DNA from: Mya arenaria | Taxonomy: Eukaryota; Mollusca; Bivalvia; Myida; Myidae | DNA: 64,000 nt | Reading direction: 5' to 3' | Assembly: GCF_026914265.1 (NCBI RefSeq) | Contig: NC_069133.1 | Location: forward strand, 10,671,937-10,735,936 | In this document: positions 46,290 through 57,800 of the stretch, one piece after another | How the letters are laid out: each line of letters begins with the position of its first letter | Position numbering within the stretch: position 1 is the first letter of the stretch | Made by a program: the position numbers and the translations under genes | Notes under the pieces: model-generated | Database searches by the model: none | What the model saw: the letters and a program-made list of their open reading frames with translations, nothing else | Told to the model about the DNA's origin: nothing

Positions 46290-47100
46290 TTCTGTTTAAC
46301 GGTGTTGTACATATAAGGGCATTATAAACAGTTGACAACTGTTCAACGGTGCTGTACATATAAGGGCATTATAAACAGTTGACCTCTGTTCAACGGTGTT
46401 GTACATATACGGGCATTATAAACAGTTGACCTCTGTTCAACGGTGTTGTACATATAAGGGCATTATAACCAGTTGCCCTCTGTTCAACGGTGTTGTACAT
46501 ATAAGGGAATTATAAACAATTGCCCTCTGTTCAACGTTGTTGTACATAATAGGGCATTATAAACAGTTGACCTCTGTTCAACGTTGTTGTACATATAAGG
46601 GCATTCTAAACAGTTGACAACTGTTCAACGGTGATGTACATATAAGGCCATTATAAACAGTTGACCTCTGTTCAACGGTGTTGTACATATAAGGGCATTA
46701 TAAACAGTTGACCTCTGTTCAACGGTGTTGTACATATAAGGGCATTATAACCAGTTGCCCTCTGTTCAACGGTGTTGTGCATATAAGGGAATTATAAACA
46801 ATTGCCCTCTGTTCAACGGTGTTGTACATAATAGGGCATTATAAACAGTTGACCTCTGTTCAACGTTGTTGTACATAATAGGGCATTATAAACAGTTGAC
46901 AACTGTTCAACGGTGTTGTACATATAAGGGCATTATAAACAGTTGACCTCTGTTCAACGTTGTTGTACATAATAGGGCATTATAAACAGTTGACCTCTGT
47001 TCAACGGTGTTTTACATATTAGGGCATTATAAACAGTTGACCTCTATTCAACGGTGTTGTATATATATATGAGCATTATAAACACTGTACCTCTGTTCAA
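46290..47100. repeat. 47-bp splice-donor minisatellite, copy C
   Basis: About 17 units matching 1839-2556, each with the exon end and donor (minus strand CAGAG|gtcaac). Runs of units with shared variants (for example ATAATAGGG) show higher-order duplication inside the array. Confidence 0.9.
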
Positions 47101-47333
47101 CGGTGTTGTACATATGTGCCTGTTTACTGTACTCTGGGTAGCTTGGCAACAGCAGGTGCCCGTTCATGCCATGGTTGAGGGCGGCCATGTCCATCTGAGA
47201 GGGGTAGCATTCATCACTCGGACAGCACCGCTCCGAGATTATGTTGTGAACGCGTCCTTGTTCTCTGTCATGTCCATTGCCAGTCACACCCCAGCCCATC
47301 AAGGCAACACTTGCCAGCAAGGCTAGCGCTGAA
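47091..47333 (-). CDS. BBE-C N-terminal exon
   Basis: 243 nt, open. After an acceptor-like CTATTACAG it reads SSALALLASVALMGWGVTGN, then ERCCPSDECYPSQMDMAALN and HLLLPSYPEYSKQAHMYNTV; the donor is CAGAG|GTACAG. The split codon joins to YPNLIAVV of the next exon, giving VEQRYPNLIAVV. There is no in-frame ATG within the exon before the hydrophobic segment, so the start lies further upstream or at the inner Met. Confidence 0.8.
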
Positions 47334-47930
47334 CTGTAATAGGAGAGACTTTATTGACCAAAATACTTAAATATATGAATACACGCATCGCTCGATGATG
47401 ATGTAGTGCACGACACATGTCCCCTGCCGTTTCCTTTTCTCGTCTTGTTCATTGATCGTCACACTCCAGCTCACTAGGGTAACACGTGCCAGCACAAGCG
47501 ATGAAATGTAATAGGAGAGTCTTCGTTGGTCACAGACTGTAATTTATAAGAATCATCATCGCGTGGTAATGGCGAAGTGCATGCAACCATGTTCGATGGC
47601 TTTCCCACACCCCAGTCTAATAGAATTACGGGAAAACTGGCTATAAAAATGCTATTAAGATACAGCACCAGTAAAAACAGCTCGCTCGGACATTGAACAT
47701 TGCCCACCATGTCTGATGCCTTGTTCACCCCCGGTTGTGCCCCGGACAACCTGGGTAAAGGGCAACACTGGCTAGCAAGGCTACCCATACACGGCATATA
47801 TACATGAAGGATCTGCATTACCAGGAAGTCTAGTAAGTATCGCCCCAACAGTGAACACTGTCTTGCCCATGTATGGCTACACTTTAGCACACCATATGAA
47901 ATGATCAAAGGTTTGCCCATTAAAGGCGCT
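47334..47930 (-). repeat. Diverged first-exon tandem units, copy C
   Basis: Counterpart of 2770-3620. Repeated landmarks are the acceptor-like AATAGGAGA segments and CATGTTCGATGGC / CATGTCTGATGCC. Unit A has at least one more recent unit here than unit C. Confidence 0.65.
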
Positions 47931-49499
47931 CAATATAGGATAATGCAAAACAAAAATTCTATTTTAATATACAGATTAACAATATTAGCCATGATATATG
48001 GCGCTTTTTAGTTTGGGAATTTGTGCCCACGCAGCTATTTATTAAAAAAAGGTTAATATTATTTTCATCTGTACAAAAATCATATGTTGATTTTTTTGAT
48101 CGTCTACAGTCAAAAGAGCAAAACATGATTATTTATTAAAAAACAAGAACAAAACTTACATCAACATTTCTTGTGTGCCATAAGATGAATAAGCAAACAT
48201 GTAATTATGATAATGGTAATATTGCTAAAAAGTGAAACACGATATAGCAGCAATGTTAACCGTTTAACCACTGGAAAGAGTCATTTCCATTGAGGTTCAT
48301 AGAGATAAGCGAAGTGACTTTCTTATCCCTAATTCCTGTTTCGATTAAGAAATAAGGGAGCTGGTTCCTTTCTTATTCAAAATATTCTTATATGCAAATA
48401 AGAATAAACGCACTTCTTAGGTTGATACATATGAAGGCAATTTATGGAATGTAAAAATGTTTGAGAATAGCAAAATATAAAGTATAAAGAACTAGTTCCC
48501 TAGTAAAACGCCTGTACATTTTCTTTTCTTTATTTCGTATAATCTTTAATGCATTTAAAGTGTCCAGACAATGCAGTAGAGTTTATTTCTATCAGCTGTA
48601 CAAGCGCGATACTCTCAGAAACTAGTCGAAAGGCATTTCGGTTTGGTTGCAAATGGAATTTCAACAGATCTTCCATAACACACCAGAAAATGTTGCACAG
48701 GGTTTTTATTTAAACCTTGCAAAATAATGTTTAAATTTGTCAATTTAGGCTTCCCACCAAATTTGCATCGTAAAAGGCTGTTCATTTATCTGCATTATTT
48801 TAAAACTAACGGCATGTATAACCATGAACACATTTATCAATATCATAAATTCAATGGGAAAATGCCGGCAAAAATAAAATTTATATGGTAATAAAATGCA
48901 CCTACCTCATATTAGATGCTAGCCGACACAAAGGTAACTCTACATCGAATTGTCAGTGGTAGTTTATAGTCATTCCATTATTGCGAAATATCTATACACC
49001 TTGTTTTTCAACGGTAAATAGAGCGAATCATGAGCTAAATACTGACATGTACCACATGGTTTTAAAGAACATGTATTTTGAAACAAGATATTTTCAATAA
49101 ACCGGAAAGATCCTCACTTAACACACTCCAAATAAGCGATTATTTAGGGTTCATACCTAATAATGCAAATACACAAATATAAATTTTAATATGACTCTAA
49201 TTTCAGTGTACATGTTCTAAATCATACTACACACAACCGAAAATGAAACACGGAAAGTATGTATATGTATAAGTCAATAAATATATCATGATTTATAGTT
49301 AAATTATACTTTAAAAAAAGAATCAAATAGCACTATCGATCTAAGACGAACGAACTAACGTAATTTTATTCAATAAAAGGTCATTATACATGTTACAATA
49401 CAAATTGAATATAAAAAAATACACAATACTTATACTTATACATCAACTTATTTAAGAACATTTGGTTAGTGTTCAATTAATATCTTGCGCTACCGTAGA
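47931..49499. other. AT-rich flank of unit C
   Basis: Aligned with 3640-4941 and 5250-5300; lacks the MITE found at 4942-5243. No gene. Confidence 0.7.
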
Positions 49500-52400
49500 T
49501 CATTCTAGCCATGTTATAGTTACTGCAGTTTCAACCCCAGTTGGGGCAATAGTTACTGCACCCAAAAAACCCAGTTGAGGTGTTAGGTAGAGCACCCACA
49601 ACCCGAGTTGAGTCAGTAAAAACTGCACCCAAAACACAAGTTAAGGCAATAGTTACTGTACCCACAACCCGAGTTTAGGCAATAGTAACGGCACCTACAT
49701 CACGAGTTGAGGCAATAGTTACGGCACCCACAACCCGAGTTTAGGCAATAGTAACGGCACCTACATCACGAGTTGAGGCAATAGTTACTGTACCCACAAC
49801 CCGAGTTTAGGCAATAGTAACGGCACCTACATCACGAGTTGAGGCAATAGTTACGGCACCCACAACACGAGTTTAGGCAATAGTAACGGCACCTACATCA
49901 CGAGTTGAGGCAATAGTTACTGTACCCACAACCCGAGTTTAGGCAATAGTAACGGCACCTACATCACGAGTTGAGGCAATAGTTACGGCACCCACAACCC
50001 GAGTTTAGGCAATAGTAACGGCACCTACATCACGAGTTGAGGCAATAGTTACGGCACCCACAACCCGAGTTTAGGCAATAGTAACGGCACCTACATCACG
50101 AGTTGAGGCAATAGTTACGGCACCCACAACCCGAGTTTAGGCAATAGTAACGGCACCTACATCACGAGTTGAGGCAATAGTTACGGCACCCACAACCCGA
50201 GTTTAGGCAATAGTAACGGCACCTACATCACGAGTTGAGGCAATAGTTACGGCACCTACATCACGAGTTGAGGCAATAGCTACGGCACCCACAACCCGAG
50301 TTTAGGCAATAGTAACGGCACCTACATCACGAGTTGAGGCAATAGTTACGGCACCCACAACCCGAGTTTAGGCATTAATAATGACACTTACAACACGCGT
50401 TTTAACAATCGCTCCTGAAGCCATAACTCGAGTTGAGGCAATAGTTATTTCAATCTTAACCCTTGAAAATGCAATAGAAATTCACCCATATCCCGAGTTT
50501 AAGCTTTAGTTACTGCAGCCACAACACGAGTTAAGGTTATGGTAGCTGCATCAACAACCCGAGTTTAAGCAATGGCTTCTGCAGCCACGATCCGAGCTAA
50601 TGCAATAGTTATTACAGCCACATCCAGAGTTTAGACAGTAGTTACTGCACGTCATATCCAGTTTAAGCAATAGTTACCACACCTACAACTCGAGCTGTAA
50701 CAATAGTTACTGCAGGAACAACCCGAGTTAAGCAATAGTATCTGCACCCACAAACCGAGTTTAGGTAATAGTAACAACATCTTAAACCCGAGTTGAGGCA
50801 TTTGGTACTGCACCCACAGAGAGAGTTAAAGCAATAATTACTGCAGCTACAGCACCCACAGAGTTAAAGCAATAGTTACTGCACCCAAAGTCCGAGTTTA
50901 GGCAATTGTTACTGTATCGACAATCCAAGTTTGGAGAAAAGTTACAACACTCACAATGCAAGTTAAAGCAATAATAACTAAACACACGATCCGAGTTTAT
51001 GCAATAGCTACAACAGTGACAACCCGAGTTAAATCAATAGTACCTTTAGCCACAACCCGAATAAACAAATAGTTATTAAACCCACAATTCGAGTTTAAAT
51101 AAACGTTATTGCACCAACAAACGGAGTTTAGGCAATAGCTTTTGCATCCACACTCAGAGTTTTGGCAATTGCTTTTGCACCCAGAATCTGTTATTTGTTA
51201 CTGCAGCCACAACCCGAGTTTAGACAATAGCTACAACAGCCACAGCCCGAGTTAAGACAATAGTTTCTGCACCTACAACTTAAGTTCAAACACTAGCTAC
51301 TAAACCTAAAATTCGCGTTTAAACAAACGTTACTGCACTAACAATCCGAATTTAGGCAATTGCTACTGCACTCACAATCCTAGAAAAAGTTACTGTATAG
51401 GCAATATATCTTGCAACCGCAACCCGGGTTTGGTCAAAAGTTACTACACCCATGACCCGTAAACAGGCAGTAGTTACTGCACCCACAGCCCGAGTTAATG
51501 CAAAATTTACGGAAGCCACAGCACGAGTTAAGGCAGAAGATATTACAGCTGTTAAAGCAATAGTTACTACAGCCACAATCCGAGTTTAGGCAATATTTAC
51601 CACACTTTCAACCTTAGTTCAAACACTAGCTACTTAACCTTAAGTTCGAGTTTAAACAAACGTTACTGCACCAACAAACGAGTTTAGGCAACTTCTAATG
51701 CATACAAAATCCTAATTAAGGCAAAAGGTATTGTAATCCAAATTCGAGTATAGACAATAGTAATTGTAGCCACAATTCGAGCTGACGGAAAAGTTACTGC
51801 ACCCACAAGCAGAGTTTAAGTTTTAGTTATTTCAGCAACAACCAAGTTCAGACAATAGTTACCGCAGCCACAACCCGACTTTAGGCAATAGCTGCTGCCG
51901 CCACAACCCGAGATTAAACAAGAGTTACTGCAGCCACAATTCGAGCGGACGCAAAAGTTAATGCAGCCACAACCCGAGTTAAGGTAATAGTTACTGCAGC
52001 CACAACCCGAGTTTAGGCAATAGTTGCTGCCGCCACAACCCGAGATTAAGCAATAGTTACTGCTGCCACAATTCGAGCTGATGCAAAAGTTAATGCAGCC
52101 ACAACCAAAGTTGAGGCAATAGTTACAGCCAGCCCCCAAGTTAAGACAATAGTTACTACAGCCAATACCCAAGTTAAGGCAATAGTTAATACAGCTAAAC
52201 CCCAAGTTAAGGCAATAGTTACTGCAGGCAAAACCCAGTTTGAAGCAATATTTATTGCAGTCATAGCCAGAGTTTAGGTAATATTTATCGCACCCACATC
52301 CTGAGTAAATGCAATATATACCGCACCTTCAACCTGGGTTAAGACAATAGCCGCTAAGCCCACACTTCGAGTTTAAACAAACGTTACTGCACCAACAAAC

Positions 52401-52950
52401 TGAGTTTAGGTAATCACTACTGCACCCACATTCCGAGTTAACGATATAGTTACTGAACCCACAATCAGAGTTTAAGCTATAGTTACTTCACCCAAAGTAT
52501 GAGTAATTGCAATAGCTATTGCTGCCACACGTCGAATGTAGGCAGTACTATCTGCAGTCACAGGCCACGTTTAGGCAATATTTGCTGCAGCGACAACCCG
52601 AGTAGAGACAACAGTTACTGCAGCCACATTACGAGTATAGGCAATAGCTACTACACCCACAGCCCGAGTTTAAGAAAAAGTTACTGATCGCACAACCCGA
52701 GTTTAGGCAATATAATCTGCGGTCTCTACCTTAGTATTGGCAATGGTTACTGCAGCCACAACCCGAGTTGAGCAATAGTAGTCGCACCTTTAACCCGAGT
52801 TAGGCAATATTTACTGCACCCACAACCCGAGTTAATGCAATGGCTACTGCGCCAACAATCCGGGATTATGTAATAATTTCTTCACCCTTAACCTAAGTTA
52901 AGTCTAATGTTACTGCACCAACAACCCGAGGTTAGGAAATGGTTTCTGCA
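49500..52950. repeat. 33-bp minisatellite with 66-bp higher-order block, copy C
   Basis: About 100 units. From 49660 to 50370 two unit types alternate almost without error (CCCACAACCCGAGTTTAGGC and CCTACATCACGAGTTGAGGC), giving about ten copies of a 66-bp dimer; the rest is as divergent as in unit A. The homogenised block is absent from unit A, so it expanded recently. A minus-strand frame of 129 codons (51816-52205) is a by-product of the 33-bp period. Confidence 0.92.
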
Positions 52951-53109
52951 CCAACAATTCGATTTGCGTTATAAATATTGCATCGCCATGTGAAAGACAA
53001 ATTGTTGATAACTATAAATCCTTTGAACGATTACGTGCTATATAAAACTATAAGGAGTATTTTGGCTTTTTAACAAATGGGGGCTTTGTGGCTACGTAGC
53101 TGTTTTTGA

Positions 53110-53168
53110 CATTCCAAGACAAAAAATAATATGTTGTCAAAACGTTTAATTCGTAAGAGTGCAGCTTT
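53110..53168. mobile_element. Fold-back MITE remnant
   Basis: Right terminus only, ending AGAGTGCAGCTTT, at the position corresponding to 9360-9427 in unit A. Confidence 0.7.
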
Positions 53169-53510
53169 AAATAACTATTGCAAAACTTATTGAGTCCACC
53201 AATCCTTTCTATCTTTCCGTAACCCCGACGAATTCATAAACAGATTGAAGACAATCAGAGCTGTGATCAATCTCATGCCTGATTCGGTGATTAAGTGGCC
53301 GTGTGTAGGGCGAGACTTCAATGAGTGGGACAGTCTTGTACAAGTTGACTTTCAGACTATTCATCTTGTTTGTTTAGGTTCTTTAAAACTTAAATTAAAT
53401 TGTTTGTCGTCGTTGGCATTATGCTTTATATTTATAAAAAATACTGGTTTTGTACATAATTTTAAAGATGCACTCTTACTCCCAAATAAGATTTACCACA
53501 CTTAATACAA
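53169..53510 (+). pseudogene. Terminal-exon/3'UTR remnant, unit C
   Basis: Counterpart of 9428-9780. Contains GACGAATTCATAAACAGATT and TCTCATGCCTGATTCGGTGA, then RDFNEWDSLVQVDFQTIHLV in one open stretch. Related to 36582 onward. Confidence 0.5.
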
Positions 53511-54534
53511 GTGTTAAAATATACCAAAAAATATATATTAATGTCAAAATCAATGGTTCTTATGAATTATACCCAGTTTAATTTAAAAAAGGTGCAGAAA
53601 AACACAGTGTTACTACCTTATGAGACGATAGTAAATTACAGTAAATCTTTTAGCATTCTACAATCATTTAATATTTTTACGCTTTCGGCTTTAAAATATA
53701 CGATTACAATTTTGTTATCAGTAATAAATATTTTCCATAAATGCATTATTTGTTAAGTAGTTATAGGTTCATCACTAAAAAATTAGGTTTATTATACATG
53801 TGTATGCAATGATTTGAATAAGAGCCTCACTTTAAAAAAACTGAAGTAAACGGTCATGCTGTTGTAATACACTTACTCAAAGTTCTGACTCTGTCATTTT
53901 AAATTGGTAAATGTTTCGTATGTTAAATTACATGTTAAATTTGCGTTACATTAAAACATAAACTAATCAGAAACGAAATATACAGAACCGAAAGCAAAGC
54001 GTTCAGTGAGTGGAAGTGACACGTACAAATAGCAGTTCACAATCAAATTTGAACTGCAACATAGGATTTCTTGTACGAGTAGCTGCATAATTATACATAT
54101 AGACGTACAATTAGTGCTATGTCGTTTAATGTAATTCCTTCTTTGCATGAAAGAGTTAAAACATTAACCTGCGTTAACGACTGTTTAAGGAATTATATAT
54201 ATTATTTGCATATTTGATGACTAATGTTTTAAGTATATCCTTTTCGAAGATTAATGTAGAGATAAAATACCAGTATTTACTGTGAATAAGACTACCTTAA
54301 CTTTTTGACCTTGCAATATTTTAAACAAAGCGAATACTGATTTACATTCATCTTGCACTATGCCCGAACCAAAACAAGGAAGGTATCAATTTAGTGAAAC
54401 GTATAACAAAGTACGAATATAGGATGTCAATTATAAAATAAAAATATATATGAGACTTGTTAATGACAATCTATAGCTATTTTCAGAAAATTTAAGAGAT
54501 ATGGAATTTATCATTTTTATCGTTTAGTTTCAAA
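53511..54534. other. DXO-C upstream region
   Basis: AT-rich, no gene. Aligned with 9781-10610 and 11618-11841; the roughly 1.0 kb at 10612-11618 has no counterpart here. Confidence 0.6.
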
Positions 54535-54800
54535 ATGGCGAGGTTTAACACTGAAATTAGACGATTTGATTACCCAAACTCAGGTTTAAACCAGCCTGAA
54601 GAACTTGGGTGCTTCTCATTAGATATTAACAGAGAATTTCACGATGATAACAGCCAAAGGAAATATTTCATTAAACCTTCAAATTATGATGATGTTAGAT
54701 TTGATCTGACAAAAGGATACGAGGGAATGGTGAAAAGAGATGAATTTAAGGACGAACAGATCGACCATCTTCTGAAATGGATAAATAATCATGAGCTGGG
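54535..54800 (+). CDS. DXO-C exon 1
   Basis: Start codon in TTTCAAAATGGCG context; ends GAGCTGGG|GTGAGT. Open, with six residue differences from DXO-A. Confidence 0.93.
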
Positions 54801-57800
54801 GTGAGTGGTTAAGGTTTTTCAGAAACAGAAACTAATAAAGATATAGGTGAGTGGAACATGATCACACTGATCTCAAGTATACACTTGATTATACAATGGT
54901 TGAAATCCTTTTTGAACCAAAGTAATGGCAGTTTGAAATATTCCACGTTTTACATTCCATATCGAAGTATAAAATTGCGTAGTAATATGTTGAATTAGAA
55001 GTTTATTGGGCATTCACATTTGCTAAGTTTTATATTCGTTTCAGAAATATGCAAACCGACTTTATATGCCGCAGGGGTTTGTTAAATCGTTTAATGCGTA
55101 CCCCGTATGCGAAAGAAGATGATTGGAAGTTCGCCGTGACCCTCCACAAAGGTACCTACTACCTTTGTGAATGTCCCACTGACCAGAGTCTGGCAACAAT
55201 AAAACAAATGATGGGAAAAAAGGACGAAGAGATGTGTGGATGGGGCTGCAAGTTTGAGCAGTATCTCACCGCAAGTAGGTCATAGTTTCACCAATAGTTT
55301 GGCCGTTTTAGATGGGCATATCATATTAGATCATATTATTTATAGAGGGTTTAAATTTGTTTATTTCAATGTAGGATCTTAATTTATTTCACAAGTGTCA
55401 TAGAAAGCGAAGCCACGAGTAAAAATATAGTTTTTCTATGATCACGAGTGAAATTCAAATACGATCTTACACTGAAATAAACAAATGTTCTGTTTCTTTT
55501 ATGCTCATTAACCGAGTTTTTTTTAATGAAAAGGGTGTTATTTAGGCCGCTACCCGTGGGGCGCCCCTCACACAAAATTATAGCTGTCAACATTTCTATT
55601 TCCGGTTTGTTGAGAATAAGTTCTATTTATTCTTATAGTTTATTATTTGCTCGTTAAATAAGTGAAAAGCTTTTATGAACAGTTATCAATGAAGTTTTAT
55701 TGGTATATGTATATATATATATATTCCCCCCAAAATAACGAAATTACTTTTATTTAAGAGGTTCATGAATACATAACTAAATTACTACTCCGCCATTTTA
55801 TGAATGAAAATTTGGAAGGTCAAATATGTTCGCAAAACAAATGCGGATATCATTGGATTTTAAATATTTTTCTTAGTTTTAGACTGTTTTTCATTATACA
55901 TGAATATTCCGTCATTTTTCTGTCAGGGACCAGTCTGTTTCGTTTGAAAACAGGTCTGTTTTCCAGGTTAAGAGTGAATGCCACGCTAGTTAGTTGACAA
56001 ATTTTGAGGCGTGGGTATATCAGATTATTTGTAAATTGTTGTGTGAATTTCCGGGAAGCTCGTTTTATGTATTACAACGACAAACAGTTTAAAATACATT
56101 TGAACGATGATATAAAATTATATTTATGTTCACACATGTTTTGTTTTGTTTGTAATTTGTTTGGTATAAAATTTTCTGGTTCAAAGTGAAGTGTTATGTT
56201 TTGATCAAGGGAAAGTAACGACAAAGGATTTTAAAAGTAGTTCAGAAAGTTAATAATTCCACTCCTTATTTTGCAGTGAAAATATCAAATTTATATTTTC
56301 TCTGTTGTTATTTCACTAATAAAAACCCATATTTCATCGAAAAGCATGAAAGAAATACTCTTTATTTTCTAAAGTTTTAAGTTATTGCGAAGTCGTTGGG
56401 ATCTAGAGATAAATTGCGATGCCGCGAAAAGCCTATGTTTTCGTAATCGGACTTATGACAAATCTCAATCCATCCTTTAAGCGGTCTGGGAATATTTGTC
56501 CGTCGTAAAAGAGCAGTGTCCATTATCAAATAATCGGAATCGGTAAACGATCAACATAAAAATATATTGAGATATAAGAGTTCGACATAACGAATTCCAT
56601 TGTACATGTAAACATAATCAGAAGTTTTAGCTCGATTTTTCTTTCCTCTTATCTGAATGTCCGTAACAACATTAATGTTAAACTTGCGTTAGTCTGGCAT
56701 CTTGACATTGTAGCACACCAAATAAATTAAATATCATTAGCAATTGGAAAAACAATTATCTTCATATAAATGATTGGTTTTCTAAATAGAACATGGGGCT
56801 TGTTTTGATAGCAATCTAATTCGTGAATTTAAATGATCTAAGTGTCATAGTTTAGCTCTTTTGGTAAATATTTGTGCGTATTGATTTTTTAGCAAGTATT
56901 AAAAATGATGACAAGTAGGATACACAACAATCAAGGTTTACCAATTGATGACACTTAATATTATTGAAGTAACGGCTTAGATACTGAAAAGAGCCCTCGA
57001 CGTTTACGTACCATACACATGTATTCACATACTTACTTTATACGTTTTACAGGTTCCGCAGATTCCGATCCAACTCCAGACCTGCAATATAACAACTGTG
57101 AAAACTTTTATACAGTTGTGAAAGCCACGATCGGCTCCCACACACTAGGTAATTTTGAACATTTAAATCTTACACGGCTTTCATTCGTGTTGAGTGTGCC
57201 ATTTCTTGAAATATTGAGCGTATTTGGATGGGTTAAGAAGCTGTTAATAAGTGTATATATTTATTTAGGTACGTTATAACTAAATACCAAGTACCCGTAT
57301 TTTATCCTGGAAGCACACTCTATATGGAACATTGAAAATACTGTTTCAGTCTGATATTTTGTTTCAGTCTATGTAATGCACATACTTATTTTGTTGTTTT
57401 GTGAATTCAGTTCAATGCCTGCAATCAGAAGTAAAAAAAACAACAACAACAATAACACGAATTTTCAGAGATTAAATATGTTTTGCTGGACTCGAACATG
57501 GATACTGTGTCCCTGCCAATTTCTGTTTTAAAATGAGTCGTCTGTGTTCCCACGAGTACGCAAAATCACCAAACCGGATCAATAATTATCTGAGACGGAG
57601 ACCTTGAAATATATATAAAACTCAAAGAGCTGCACCATTTAATGCTGGAGATGACATGTGAGTTTGGTTCAGTTGAACTACCCCAAACGATGGCGTTTGT
57701 GGCAAGACCCCTTAACATTACAGATGCTCAGGAGTTTAGATGACAGACAGTGAACATGGAAAATGAGTTTAAGCTAGATTGGGGTGAACTTGTGTATATC

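Larger units (their letters stand above)
39230..47333 (-). pseudogene. BBE-like FAD-linked oxidase, copy C
   Basis: Minus-strand exons in order: 47333-47091, 46212-45957, 44597-44463, 44224-43761, 40573 to about 40330, and 39500-39230. They cover a signal sequence (SSALALLASVALMGWG), the FAD-binding PCMH domain (RSSGHNYVGRST; GGYTLGGGHSPVSRSLGYAV), the substrate domain (NGDLFWALRGGGGGTFGIAV) and the BBE C-terminal signature (NYERLL...RRYDPDNFFTC). The usual second flavin-linking Cys is absent (GGSAHTVTPGG), so attachment would be through His alone. The C-terminus after Asp/Pro-rich sequence is a hydrophobic tail ending at TAA, suggesting a GPI or membrane anchor. Lesions: TAG for CAG in the second exon (VKV*TG), and TGA (DF*DYE) plus TAG (GQAG*DF) in the fifth. 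About 30 residues expected between the last two exons were not found. The start codon exon was not found either. Probably a recent pseudogene, unless the consensus has errors. Confidence 0.8.

Noticed and set aside
51816-52205. 129-codon minus-strand ORF with Cys-rich 11-residue repeats
   Set aside because: It is a frame-preserving reading of the 33-bp array. The matching array in unit A does not keep the same frame, and there are no splice or start signals. Same for 8023-8334.
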